The notes under the pieces: model-generated
Database searches by the model: none
The model's input: the letters and a program-made list of their open reading frames with translations, nothing else
What the model was told of the DNA's origin: nothing
NCBI RefSeq assembly: GCF_030068605.1
Contig: NZ_JASJOU010000009.1
Location: 62,001-126,000, forward strand
Length of the DNA stretch: 64,000 nucleotides
Source of the DNA: Xanthocytophaga agilis
GTDB lineage: Bacteria > Bacteroidota > Bacteroidia > Cytophagales > 172606-1
Direction of reading: 5' to 3'
Program-made: the position numbers and the translations under genes
In this document: in pieces, positions 23,312 through 32,176 of the stretch
Layout of the letters: the number at the start of each line of letters is the position of its first letter
Position numbering within the stretch: the stretch's first letter is position 1

Positions 23312-24121
23312 ATGACACTATATCCATCTATACCAGCCTATCGATTTGAAGCAGGAAAATATCAGGAAACAGAAGAAAAACTGCTAACAGAGGCTGCTCT
23401 GCAAATTAAGATTAATCACAGGCCATATACTGTTACCATGCGGACACCAGGAAGTGAAGCCTGGTTAACAACTGGCTTACTCTTTACAGAAGGAATCATT
23501 ACAGGAATGAATGATATTTTGTCTCTTCAGGAGACTATTGGAGCCAATGGGCTGGTTCAATCTATAGATATAGGTCTCCCGAAAGAAATCGTAACAAAGA
23601 AGCATATCTTTAACCGTAGTATTGCGTCCAGTTCGTCCTGTGGCATCTGTGGTAAAACAGAACTCTGTGACATTGAAATTCCAACAGGCGTTTTGGCAAC
23701 AGGTGAATTGACTATGGATTTGATCCCATCCTTATTTGAACAGTTACGCAATCATCAAATCCTTTTTGATCAGACAGGAGGTTCTCATGCAGCAGGTATT
23801 TTTAATGGAGAGGGACTATTACTCTCTGCTCAGGAGGATATTGGGAGACACAATGCAGTTGATAAAGCGATTGGAGAACTGCTTACTCAACAAACATTGG
23901 AACAGGCGAGAATCTTGTGTGTGAGTGGACGTATTTCGTATGAGATTGTAGCCAAATGTGTGCAGGCAGGTATCCCCTTTCTGCTTTCTGTGTCAGCGCC
24001 GTCATCACTAGCAGTAGAAACCTGTCAGCACAAAGGAATAACGTTGATTGCCTTTTGCAGGAATGACCGGGCTACAGTGTATACACATACAGAAAGAGTT
24101 AAAACAAGTATTCTCATTTAG
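23312..24121 (+). CDS. fdhD: Formate dehydrogenase accessory sulfurtransferase FdhD
   Basis: A 269-residue FdhD of normal length. The active-site loop SSSSCGICGKTELCD carries Cys110 and Cys113, equivalent to the sulfur-transferring pair of E. coli FdhD. Other signatures are TGLLFTEGII (54-63), TGGSHAAGIF and EDIGRHNAVDKAIGELL. The protein carries sulfur from the IscS desulfurase to the molybdenum cofactor, which activates formate dehydrogenase-type enzymes in the cytoplasm. It stands upstream of the FdhF/YdeP-type gene it presumably serves, with one small unrelated gene between, and diverges from the thr leader unit. Confidence 0.95.
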   Translation: MTLYPSIPAYRFEAGKYQETEEKLLTEAALQIKINHRPYTVTMRTPGSEAWLTTGLLFTEGIITGMNDILSLQETIGANGLVQSIDIGLPKEIVTKKHIFNRSIASSSSCGICGKTELCDIEIPTGVLATGELTMDLIPSLFEQLRNHQILFDQTGGSHAAGIFNGEGLLLSAQEDIGRHNAVDKAIGELLTQQTLEQARILCVSGRISYEIVAKCVQAGIPFLLSVSAPSSLAVETCQHKGITLIAFCRNDRATVYTHTERVKTSILI

Positions 24122-24139
24122 AATTAGAAAAAGATCACG

Positions 24140-24742
24140 ATGGCAGGTGCAAGTGCGACAATACTTATTGATCGAGAATGGACATCTTCTGAACAAAAGA
24201 TATTGGATGATATGCTTAGTAAAACAGCAATAATTATAGAGGATAACAACTATTTTGTTGTTAATAACACCTTTGCTATTGGAGGAAAACAACACGAAGA
24301 ATACCAATCCTTTACATATACTATTTTCAACATCAATGACGAGGCAAGTTATTCTTCAGATGAATGCAATCAGATTAATGAAGTGTTTCATAGTATACCT
24401 GTAACTGCAATAGACTTCTCTGCAGTTACATCTAGGACAAACGTAAGGATGCTTGGAGAGATCGTATTATACATTGCCAATAAACTAAATGGCATTATTG
24501 ATTTTGGAGGAGAATTACTGCCGGAGAAAGCCTATAAGGAAAATGATTTCTGGTGGATTATTGAAAAAGCAAATTGGAACGAAGTCGAACACTACTATAC
24601 TGAAATGATTAGAGAAATACCAGGTACTATAATCTGTATTCACTATCATACTGAGGGCAACCGGCACTGGGTTTACAATATATGTGATGTTCTCTTTATG
24701 AAAAGCTGGCTAGATCATCCAGAATTTCAATTAATTAAATAA
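24140..24742 (+). CDS. Hypothetical protein resembling DUF6368 proteins
   Basis: A 200-residue cytoplasmic-looking protein. Its start (MAGASATILI), the mid-region TSRTNVRMLGEIVLYIANKLNGIIDFGGELLP and the end FMKSWLDHPEFQLIK resemble, from memory, DUF6368 proteins, which are known mainly from actinobacteria and are often placed among immunity-like or SMI1-like proteins. No catalytic motif is visible. It lies 18 bp after fdhD and 21 bp before the molybdoenzyme gene, all on the same strand, so it is cotranscribed with both. Neither neighbour explains it. It may be an insertion into the operon, and its function is not known. Confidence 0.6.
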   Translation: MAGASATILIDREWTSSEQKILDDMLSKTAIIIEDNNYFVVNNTFAIGGKQHEEYQSFTYTIFNINDEASYSSDECNQINEVFHSIPVTAIDFSAVTSRTNVRMLGEIVLYIANKLNGIIDFGGELLPEKAYKENDFWWIIEKANWNEVEHYYTEMIREIPGTIICIHYHTEGNRHWVYNICDVLFMKSWLDHPEFQLIK

Positions 24743-24763
24743 GATTTTAAAGAATAATAAATC

Positions 24764-27025
24764 ATGTCAACCACAAATAAACCTCATCCGTATAAACATC
24801 CAGCAGGAAATTTTGCCGCATTAACGACAGTTTTGAAAAGACTGTCAGAGAATAAATCTTTGTTGACAGCTACTCCGGTATTGGCAAAGCTAAATAAACA
24901 TGGTGGTGTAGATTGTCCTAGCTGTGCATGGCCAGACCCAAAGAAGACTCACTTTGCTGAGTTTTGTGAGAATGGAGCCAAAGCCATAGCTTCTGAGACA
25001 ACGAAAATCCGAGCCAATGCAGATTTCTTTCGGAAGTATACAGTATCTGAACTTTACAAAAAAGATGGATACTGGCTCGAACAACAAGGTCGGCTTACCG
25101 AACCTATGTGGTACAATGCAGCTACAGACCATTATGAACCTATTAGCTGGCAAAATGCTTTTCAAAAAATTGCCCAGCATTTGAATAAATTACCAGATCC
25201 CAATCAGGCTCTATTTTATACTTCCGGGCGAGCCAGTAATGAATCTGCCTTCCTATTCCAATTGTTTGCCCGTGAGTATGGCACCAACAACATGCCGGAC
25301 TGTTCGAATATGTGTCATGAAGCTACCAGTGTAGCACTTGCTGAAGTGGTAGGAGTTGGTAAGAGTACCATTGAGCTGGAAGACTATGAGAAAGCGGATA
25401 CCATCTTTATTTTTGGCCAAAACCCTGGCACCAATCATCCCCGTATGCTTACAGACCTGGAAAAAGCCAATCAACGGGGATGTAATATCATTGCGGTAAA
25501 TCCGCTCAAAGAAGCAGCACTGGAATCGTTCATTCACCCTCAACACGTAACTGAACTATTGCTGCAACGATCTTCAAAGATTGCGACTCAATATATGCAG
25601 GTACACATTGGTGGAGATCTGTCCTTAATTAAGGGATTAATTAAATATGTATTGGAGGCTGAAGCCAAACAACCCGGACAGATCGACAGAGAATTTATCG
25701 AGCAGCACACAGTTGGTTTTGAAGCACTGAAAGAGGATATTGAAAATACATCCTGGGGAGAGATTCTGTCTCAATCAGGTATATCCAGAGAAGAGATTGT
25801 AAAAGCGGCTCAGACCTATCTCAACTCAAAGAATACAATCTTCTGCTGGTGCATGGGAGTCACTCAAAACAAACATGCTGTACTTACGATTCAGTATCTT
25901 GTCAATCTGGCTTTGCTGAAAGGCAATATAGGTCGTCCGGGTGCGGGACTTGCACCTGTTCGCGGCCATAGCAACGTGCAGGGCAACAGAACCGTTGGAA
26001 TTACAGACAACCCTCCTAAAAAATTACTGGAGGGTATTCAAAAAATATTTGGATTCATTCCTCCTGCGCAGAAAGGCTACAATACGGTAGAAGCTATGAA
26101 TGCTATGTATGAAGGTAAAGCAGGTGTTTTTATTGGTTTAGCAGGTAATTTTATCTCTGCCACACCAGACACGGCCTATTCAGAAGCAGGTATGCGTAAA
26201 TGTGATCTGACTGTTCATATCAGCACAAAACCCAACCATAGCCATTTTGTGACAGGTAAAGAAGCTTTGATTCTTCCGTGTCTTGGCAGAACAGAAATCG
26301 ATGTTCAGAACGGGATATCCCAGCAGATTACCGTCGAAGACTCCAATTGTATGGTCCATGCCAGTGAAGGACACAATAAACCTGCCTCTGAACACCTGAA
26401 ATCAGAATGTACGATCATTGCAGGTATGGCACAAGCAACCCTTCCTCAATCAAAAGTTTCCTGGGATACTCTGGTGAAGGACTATAGCCTGATCCGAACC
26501 AAAATTGCAGAGGTATTGCCAGAGTTTGCCAACTACAATCAATTGATTCAGCAACCAGGTGGGTTTTATTTGCGTCCGGCCTCATCCAAACGCGTCTGGA
26601 ATACAAAGTCAGGAAAAGCTCAGTTCACTTCAGGTGCACTACCCAATCTGCAATTGCAGCCTGGTCAACTAACGATGGCAACCATCCGATCACATGATCA
26701 GTTTAATACAACGATTTATGGACTGGAGGATCGCTATCGGAATATTCATGGAGAGCGGGATGTTATTTTTATGCATCCGGAAGATATGGAACAACGTGGA
26801 ATTCAGAACTTTGACCGGGTAGACATTACCAGTTATGCTCCGGATGGCAGTCAACGAAAGGTTCACAACTTTAAGGTTGTCCCTTATGATATTCCCAAAG
26901 GATGTGTGGCAACTTATTATCCGGAGGCAAACCCATTGGTTCCAGTCAGTTCCTACGCCGATGGAAGTATGACCCCTTCATCCAAGTATGTTGTGGTTAC
27001 TGTACAAAAAACTTTACACTCATAA
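24764..27025 (+). CDS. FdhF/YdeP family molybdopterin oxidoreductase
   Basis: A 753-residue member of the DMSO-reductase superfamily in the FdhF/YdeP group. The N-terminal DCPSCAWPDPKK (Cys51, Cys54) replaces the four-Cys iron-sulfur motif of classical FdhF and is typical of YdeP proteins. The molybdopterin domain includes FYTSGRASNESAFLFQLFAREYGTNNMPDCSNMCHEA, in which SNMCHEA carries the likely Mo-ligand Cys, and GVTQNKHAVLTIQYLVNLALLKGNIGRPGAGLAPVRGHSNVQG. The C-terminal dinucleotide-binding domain starts near 650. The substrate is not established for this group; formate is suggested by fdhD upstream. No TAT signal is present, so it is cytoplasmic. It ends at a hairpin terminator. Confidence 0.92.
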   Translation: MSTTNKPHPYKHPAGNFAALTTVLKRLSENKSLLTATPVLAKLNKHGGVDCPSCAWPDPKKTHFAEFCENGAKAIASETTKIRANADFFRKYTVSELYKKDGYWLEQQGRLTEPMWYNAATDHYEPISWQNAFQKIAQHLNKLPDPNQALFYTSGRASNESAFLFQLFAREYGTNNMPDCSNMCHEATSVALAEVVGVGKSTIELEDYEKADTIFIFGQNPGTNHPRMLTDLEKANQRGCNIIAVNPLKEAALESFIHPQHVTELLLQRSSKIATQYMQVHIGGDLSLIKGLIKYVLEAEAKQPGQIDREFIEQHTVGFEALKEDIENTSWGEILSQSGISREEIVKAAQTYLNSKNTIFCWCMGVTQNKHAVLTIQYLVNLALLKGNIGRPGAGLAPVRGHSNVQGNRTVGITDNPPKKLLEGIQKIFGFIPPAQKGYNTVEAMNAMYEGKAGVFIGLAGNFISATPDTAYSEAGMRKCDLTVHISTKPNHSHFVTGKEALILPCLGRTEIDVQNGISQQITVEDSNCMVHASEGHNKPASEHLKSECTIIAGMAQATLPQSKVSWDTLVKDYSLIRTKIAEVLPEFANYNQLIQQPGGFYLRPASSKRVWNTKSGKAQFTSGALPNLQLQPGQLTMATIRSHDQFNTTIYGLEDRYRNIHGERDVIFMHPEDMEQRGIQNFDRVDITSYAPDGSQRKVHNFKVVPYDIPKGCVATYYPEANPLVPVSSYADGSMTPSSKYVVVTVQKTLHS

Positions 27026-27032
27026 ATCCTTT

Positions 27033-27060
27033 AAGTCCTTGTTAGACAAAACAAGGACTT
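27033..27060. terminator. Bidirectional terminator between convergent genes
   Basis: AAGTCCTTGTT and AACAAGGACTT form a perfect 11-bp stem with a 6-nt loop, followed by TTTT on the plus strand. It starts 8 bp after the molybdoenzyme stop and lies just past the end of the convergent lipoprotein gene. Confidence 0.85.
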
Positions 27061-27063
27061 TTA

Positions 27064-27579
27064 CTATTCCTCTTCTCTCACTATTGTTATTGGTAAATTC
27101 AAACCTTTCTGCAATTGCTGGTAACTTTCTATATTCGATAGATCCTGACTATAGACATTAATTAATAATGTAGAATCAGATTTTAGTATGTTAAATGTAT
27201 ATCCTGCATGACCAGGATAATGCTCAACTATCTTTGCGTTAACCATATATTGTATATATTCAGTAATTGATTTCTTATTTGATGCATCAAGTTTCAGTGT
27301 TTTTTTATATTCTACTTTCTGATCATTATACGCAGAACCACAAGTAATTCTATACTTCTCATAATCCAAATAAAAATTCATGTCCCTTTTTGCATAAATT
27401 GTCATCATCTCTCTATGTCCACCCCACTCACCACATTCATCAAAATAGGTTTCTATCAATAATCTTTTCTCAGACCCAGAGGAACCTAAGTCTATCTCAT
27501 CAAAAAAACGATCATTTGAAACTGGATTTGAATGACAAGCAATCTGTAACAATAGGCAAAAAAGAAGGATATATCTCAT
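27064..27579 (-). CDS. Hypothetical lipoprotein
   Basis: A 171-residue protein with an export signal MRYILLFCLLLQIACHS; Cys15 in IAC-H is a plausible lipidation site. The mature part is polar and beta-rich with two further Cys (ECG near 50, TCG near 80) that could form a disulfide. No family is recognised. It converges on the molybdoenzyme gene and shares its terminator. The gene is strongly AT-rich and stands alone, so it may be an accessory lipoprotein. No promoter was picked out in the short gap to the divergent methyltransferase gene. Confidence 0.7.
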   Translation of the reverse strand: MRYILLFCLLLQIACHSNPVSNDRFFDEIDLGSSGSEKRLLIETYFDECGEWGGHREMMTIYAKRDMNFYLDYEKYRITCGSAYNDQKVEYKKTLKLDASNKKSITEYIQYMVNAKIVEHYPGHAGYTFNILKSDSTLLINVYSQDLSNIESYQQLQKGLNLPITIVREEE

Positions 27580-27663
27580 TTTATTTTTATATGATCTTAA
27601 TTTATTGAACCATTATTTCCTGGTTAACCGTATTCATTCAACCTTTTACTTTAAATATAACAG

Positions 27664-28305
27664 ATGCCTTCACAATCCAAAAACAACTTCAATGGCATTG
27701 CTCCTGTTTATGATCTACTCAGTACACTTATCTTTGGTAATACCCTTTTGAAAGCTCAAAAAGCTTTTCTGCATCTCATTCCTGAAAATGCTACTATTTT
27801 GTTTATTGGAGGAGGTACAGGTAAAATTTTACCAGATATCCTTAAGCGAAAGCCACAAGCTATCTGGTATGTAGAAAAGTCAGAAAAGATGTTGCAGCAA
27901 GCTCGAAAACGAATCTCCAATCTCTCTATGCTTCCCATTCACTGGATAGAAGGAGATGAAAATCACCCAGTAGTAAAGGAGAATCAGTTTGATGTTGTCC
28001 TTACCTTTTTCCTTTTTGACCTATTTGATAAACCAACCTTGCATACATTAATTCAAAGGCTCTATGCATCTCTGAAATCGAATGGGCTATGGATGGTAGC
28101 AGACTTTGCACCTCAGAATAAGACCTGGATAGCACGTACACTGATGAAAAGTATGTACACCTTTTTTCGGATAGTCAGTCAGGTACAAGCCTCACAACTG
28201 GAATCCTATATAGATATACTGGAATCTTTATCTCTTCATCCTGTTCATAGTAAGCTATTCTATGCCCGAATGATCCAATCTATAGTCTATCGTAAAACTA
28301 TATGA
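27664..28305 (+). CDS. Class I SAM-dependent methyltransferase
   Basis: A 213-residue methyltransferase. Motif I is ILFIGGGTGKILPD (45-58), the acidic end of strand 2 is WYVEKSEKML, and the segment NQFDVVLTFFLFDLF is motif IV. The C-terminal part (about 150-213) contains hydrophobic and aromatic runs (MKSMYTFFRIV) that may touch a lipid or quinone substrate, as in UbiE-like enzymes, but the usual UbiE signatures are absent. The stop codon abuts the stop of the convergent glycosyltransferase with no spacer (TGATCA at 28303-28308). Substrate unknown. Confidence 0.85.
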   Translation: MPSQSKNNFNGIAPVYDLLSTLIFGNTLLKAQKAFLHLIPENATILFIGGGTGKILPDILKRKPQAIWYVEKSEKMLQQARKRISNLSMLPIHWIEGDENHPVVKENQFDVVLTFFLFDLFDKPTLHTLIQRLYASLKSNGLWMVADFAPQNKTWIARTLMKSMYTFFRIVSQVQASQLESYIDILESLSLHPVHSKLFYARMIQSIVYRKTI

Positions 28306-29286
28306 TCAGGATTTAAACCACTTACGCCATCCTTCTGTCAGAAAGCCAATGCCATATCCGGTAAGCTGTGTAAACACTGCCCGTATACTCAATAGGCCAA
28401 TCCAGATACTATGGGTTTGAACAGTGGCGTGCAGAAAAATCAAACCTACATATAACAGCAAAATCCAACACGCAAGGGTAAACAGGGGCCATCCTGTAAG
28501 CAATTGAACCACAAGCCATAACACTAATGAGCAGCAGAACAGAAAGAATAATGCAGGAAACCAGTGTACCAGTTTGAGTTCTTCAGGAAAAAAACGGGAT
28601 ATATTGATACGTGCCCGTCCAAAGAAATGAAGCTGTTTAAAAAATTGACCGAATGTACTGCGTCGTTTGTGATATACATAGGCATCCGGAATCAATCCGG
28701 ATTGAAATCCAGCCCGGATAATCCGGATACTGAACTCAATGTCTTCTCCCATACGGGTAATGATAAACCCACCCACTTTCTCATATACCTTCCGGGAAAG
28801 CCCCATATTAAACGACCGGGGATGAAACTTTCCTCCCAGCGTTTTCTTCTTCCCTCGTATTCCACCTGTTGAGAAAGGAGAGGTCATGGCGTAACTGATG
28901 GCTTTTTGCACCTGATTAAAATCTGGGCTAGCTGCATCCGGACCACCATAAAGATCGTATCCGTAGGCATTGAGATCTTTTTCTACTGCTGCCAGATAAT
29001 GGGTAGGAATAATACAGTCTGAATCAAAAATAATAAAGTAATCTCCGGTGGCGTGCTCAAACCCAAAGTTACGCGTAAACCCCTGTCCACTATTTTCCTT
29101 GAAAAAATACCGCACCTCCAATCGGTCTGCAAATGATGCAACAATTTCCTTTGCATCGTTTTTGGAGCCATCTTCTATCACCAAAACTTCAAAGTTTGTA
29201 TAGGTTTGTTTGGTTAGGGATTCAAGTAACTCCCTAATCTCATCAGGGCGATTGTATAGTGGAATAATGATGGAGTACTTTCTCAA
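28306..29286 (-). CDS. GT2 family glycosyltransferase
   Basis: A 326-residue inverting GT-A glycosyltransferase. Donor-site motifs are SIIIPLYNRPDEI (5-17), VIEDGSKND, SGQGFTRNFG and the metal-binding DSD at 88-90. The acceptor region has GEDIEFSIRI, the ED motif of cellulose-synthase-like GT2 enzymes. Two or three C-terminal hydrophobic segments (about 240-305) indicate membrane attachment with the catalytic domain in the cytoplasm. It likely builds a surface polysaccharide or glycolipid; the sugar is unknown. The start is a TTG, the only in-frame choice giving the correct N-terminus. It is convergent with, and abuts, the methyltransferase gene. Confidence 0.88.
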   Translation of the reverse strand: MRKYSIIIPLYNRPDEIRELLESLTKQTYTNFEVLVIEDGSKNDAKEIVASFADRLEVRYFFKENSGQGFTRNFGFEHATGDYFIIFDSDCIIPTHYLAAVEKDLNAYGYDLYGGPDAASPDFNQVQKAISYAMTSPFSTGGIRGKKKTLGGKFHPRSFNMGLSRKVYEKVGGFIITRMGEDIEFSIRIIRAGFQSGLIPDAYVYHKRRSTFGQFFKQLHFFGRARINISRFFPEELKLVHWFPALFFLFCCSLVLWLVVQLLTGWPLFTLACWILLLYVGLIFLHATVQTHSIWIGLLSIRAVFTQLTGYGIGFLTEGWRKWFKS

Positions 29287-29425
29287 AGCAATGAGTCATT
29301 TTGATTTCCGACAAAGATAAAGGCGTTTTATGAAATCAACTGCACCCTCACTGAAAATACATTTTATATAATTGTCTCACACATGATTCAGCCCAAATTT
29401 GTGTGTTTATCATATCTGAAAAAAA

Positions 29426-29459
29426 TAGAGCCTACACCATTAAGAGATTGTAGGCTCTA
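29426..29459 (-). terminator. Terminator at the end of the iron cluster
   Basis: TAGAGCCTACA (29426-29436) and TGTAGGCTCTA (29449-29459) pair perfectly; on the minus strand a T-run follows. It lies about 260 bp past the last TonB receptor gene and closes the minus-strand cluster. Confidence 0.75.
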
Positions 29460-29530
29460 ACTTATTTCTGAAAGGGTTCTTCCTATATTTTCTCAGATTC
29501 CCAATCATGGTTCTTCCTGTGGCTTCTTCA

Positions 29531-29620
29531 TTTTTTGCTTGCCCAAAAAATGAAGCAAAAAAGGGCAAAAAATTCCAAAGCTTCGCCCCACAGGGCCAAC
29601 GCTAGGCCCGCGGAATTTTT
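29531..29620. repeat. REP-like double hairpin element
   Basis: First hairpin: TTTTTTGCTT (29531-29540) with AAGCAAAAAA (29553-29562). Second: AAAAATTCC (29568-29576) with GGAATTTTT (29612-29620), enclosing a GC-rich inner stem GGGCC/GGCCC (29593-29597, 29605-29609). The GC-rich core in AT-rich surroundings, beside a terminator, looks like a dispersed intergenic repeat. Copy number in the genome cannot be seen here. Confidence 0.55.
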
Positions 29621-29721
29621 ATCCACACGCACCTACACGACCACACATGATTGAATTAGACTTTTCTCTCTTTGTAACTTTTTTTCCTGAGAAGTTAGGC
29701 TGGTTCATGTAAAGTAGAATA

Positions 29722-32094
29722 TTAAAATTTAAAAACCACATTTGCAGACAATCTGCGTAGCATCTGAGGTTCAATGGTTGACCATCCCTTCCAATAGTGT
29801 TGATTGGTTATATTGTCTAGTTTCAAAGCAAATCGAAACGATCTCACAGAATAAAATGTCGTTGCATTCAGGATAGTATAGGAAGGTACTGTAAATACTC
29901 CTATAGTAGCATTGTTGGATACTTTATTTTCACTTGCATAATTTCCACCTACACCAAATCCCAATCCTTTAGCATTGCCATTAGTAATCGCATAGCTTAA
30001 CCAAAGATTTGCCAGTGTCTTAGGCCCCGCATTGATAGGACGACGATTCAGGTCAATAGCATCTGTATTCTCATTGATGCTTTCATTGTGGCTGTATCCT
30101 GCAATAATATGTAAGCCAGTAACCGGATTAAAAGTAATATCTGTCTCAAATCCGCGGCTATACATATCTCCATTCTGAATGGTAGTACCTGCAGGTCCGT
30201 TATTATCTGCGCGAACTACATTGCTTACATAAATATTGTAGTAACTAATAGTTCCAACCAGTTTGCCTTTTAATGCTTCCAGCTTTACTCCTCCTTCTAT
30301 CTGATTTGCCTGTGTAGGCTTAAATACACGAATACTTCCATCTGGCTGAGAAGAAGGTGCCACATTCTGGAAACCATTCATATAATTAGCAAAAAGCGAA
30401 ACCCGATCTTTCACCACCTGATAGATCAAGCCAAGTTTAGGAGATACAGCTGTTTGTGCATAATCTCCACTTTTTGTATTTGTAGATACATCCTTTACAC
30501 CTTTATTATCAAATCTATCTACCCGAACACTTGCCATTGCCAACAAATTTTCGGTTAGATTCAATACATCTGAAACATAGGCGCTGTATACATAGGTGTT
30601 ATAAATGTATTTATAGACATAGGGATCTTGTGAAACTTTTGCATCTACAGCCTGTTTTGTCAGTAACGAGTATCCTGGATCTCCATGTACAGATACTTTA
30701 TCAAAATAGGTATAAGTTGCGGCATCATTCAATTGCGAATTAAATATATCTATACCCATTACGATACGATTTCGCATGCTACCCAAGTTAAAGTCCCCTA
30801 TAAAATTTTGCTGGAGATCTGTTGTAGTACCAATGGAATTCTGTAAACCTACAAATCGGGAAAGTGTATCATCATCGGCTCCAATAAACATAGCATACGA
30901 GTACAAACCATCTGATTTACGGATACTTCGTGAAAAGGAAGTCTGTGATGTCCAGCTATTAGATAACTTATAGTTCATCTGGCCATATAGGTTCACTGTT
31001 GGATTTTTCAGTGTAATATCATTGCTGGTAAACGATTGTGAATAATCCATGTTTAACTCAGCAGGTGTCTTAGCGATTAATTCACGTCCACGATTCAGGA
31101 ACACCATCAATGGATTGGTAGCTTCTGAGTTATAAAACTCAGCATTCAAAAGAAAGGATAATTTATTGCTTACTTTGTATGAAATAGAAGGAGCAACAAA
31201 CATAGTTCTTTTAAAACCTGCATCCTGAAAACTACCCTCATATTGATAAGCGCCATTTACACGCAACAATAATGTTTTTTCCTTGTTAACAGGTGTGTTT
31301 ACATCAACAGACAAACGGTTCAGATCATACCCACCCATTGTGTAAGAGATCTCGCCTCCAGCAGTTTCATAGGGCTTTTTGGTGTTTATATTGATCAACC
31401 CACCAAAAGATACCAAACTGCTACCAAATAATGTTCCTGAAGGTCCTTTGATTACCTCTACACTTTCTATATTGGCAGGATCAAGTCCTCCATTGGTTAA
31501 GCCAGCTATACCATTTATCATAGAAGGTTGTACAGCAAAGCCTCTGATAGAGAAATAGGCAGCGCCATCTCCTCCACGACCAGTAGCGGACCATAGCTTA
31601 TCTATTCCCGGACTATTTTTCACAATATCATTAAAGTTGGTAATAACTTGTTCAGTAATTAGTTCCTTTCCTATCACATTATATACCTGAGGATTTTCCA
31701 GATTCTTTATAGGCAAACGGGATACATAAGGACTCTCTTTTTTGGAAAATTTATTGGTATTACCAGTAACAACTACCTCTTGTAACTGTTCGGCAGATTC
31801 CTGTAATCGTATTTCGTCTACTTGCGTAGTTTTGCCAGCCTCTACTGTTACTTCCTTTTCCTGCGGGGTAAAACCTACAATAGAAGCCTGAAGAGTATAG
31901 GTACCTGCATTAGCCCGCAATGTGTAGTTACCCTTTTCATCAGTTACTGTTCCAGCATTACTTCCTTTTAAAGTTACAGTAACAGAGGGAGCGACTTGCC
32001 CTTCAACTGTTTTGATAGTTCCCCTCAAAATGCCTTTTTGGGCATATACGCTAATGCTAAACAATAGCAACAATACTAGATTTAGATGTTTCAT
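29722..32094 (-). CDS. TonB-dependent siderophore receptor
   Basis: A 790-residue outer-membrane receptor. Signal peptide 1-18 (VYA-Q); a carboxypeptidase-regulatory/CNA-like beta-sandwich at about 20-105 (GTVTDEKGNYTLRANAGTY); a TonB-box-like LQEVVVTG near 105; plug domain about 120-235 (SVEVIKGPSGTLFGSSLVSFGGLINI); then a 22-strand barrel ending in aromatic VVFKF. The plug signature is that of the TonB-siderophor subfamily (FhuA/FoxA-like), so the ligand is probably a ferric siderophore. It is the last gene of the iron cluster and shares most of its N-terminal 230 residues with the next receptor, a tandem duplication. A 36-bp hairpin stands just upstream. Confidence 0.92.
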   Translation of the reverse strand: MKHLNLVLLLLFSISVYAQKGILRGTIKTVEGQVAPSVTVTLKGSNAGTVTDEKGNYTLRANAGTYTLQASIVGFTPQEKEVTVEAGKTTQVDEIRLQESAEQLQEVVVTGNTNKFSKKESPYVSRLPIKNLENPQVYNVIGKELITEQVITNFNDIVKNSPGIDKLWSATGRGGDGAAYFSIRGFAVQPSMINGIAGLTNGGLDPANIESVEVIKGPSGTLFGSSLVSFGGLININTKKPYETAGGEISYTMGGYDLNRLSVDVNTPVNKEKTLLLRVNGAYQYEGSFQDAGFKRTMFVAPSISYKVSNKLSFLLNAEFYNSEATNPLMVFLNRGRELIAKTPAELNMDYSQSFTSNDITLKNPTVNLYGQMNYKLSNSWTSQTSFSRSIRKSDGLYSYAMFIGADDDTLSRFVGLQNSIGTTTDLQQNFIGDFNLGSMRNRIVMGIDIFNSQLNDAATYTYFDKVSVHGDPGYSLLTKQAVDAKVSQDPYVYKYIYNTYVYSAYVSDVLNLTENLLAMASVRVDRFDNKGVKDVSTNTKSGDYAQTAVSPKLGLIYQVVKDRVSLFANYMNGFQNVAPSSQPDGSIRVFKPTQANQIEGGVKLEALKGKLVGTISYYNIYVSNVVRADNNGPAGTTIQNGDMYSRGFETDITFNPVTGLHIIAGYSHNESINENTDAIDLNRRPINAGPKTLANLWLSYAITNGNAKGLGFGVGGNYASENKVSNNATIGVFTVPSYTILNATTFYSVRSFRFALKLDNITNQHYWKGWSTIEPQMLRRLSANVVFKF

Positions 32095-32130
32095 TGGTTT
32101 GTATAAAGTGTAATTGATAGAAGAGTTTTT

Positions 32131-32166
32131 CTATGATAAGGACATACAGAGATGTCCCTATCATAG
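32131..32166 (-). promoter_or_regulatory. Intergenic hairpin before the 29722-32094 receptor
   Basis: CTATGATAAGGACAT (32131-32145) pairs with ATGTCCCTATCATAG (32152-32166), one mismatch, 6-nt loop. It begins 37 bp upstream of the receptor start and has no T-run on the minus strand, so it is unlikely to be a simple terminator. It may set stability or expression of the segments of a polycistronic message. Confidence 0.55.
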
Positions 32167-32176
32167 CATTGACGAA

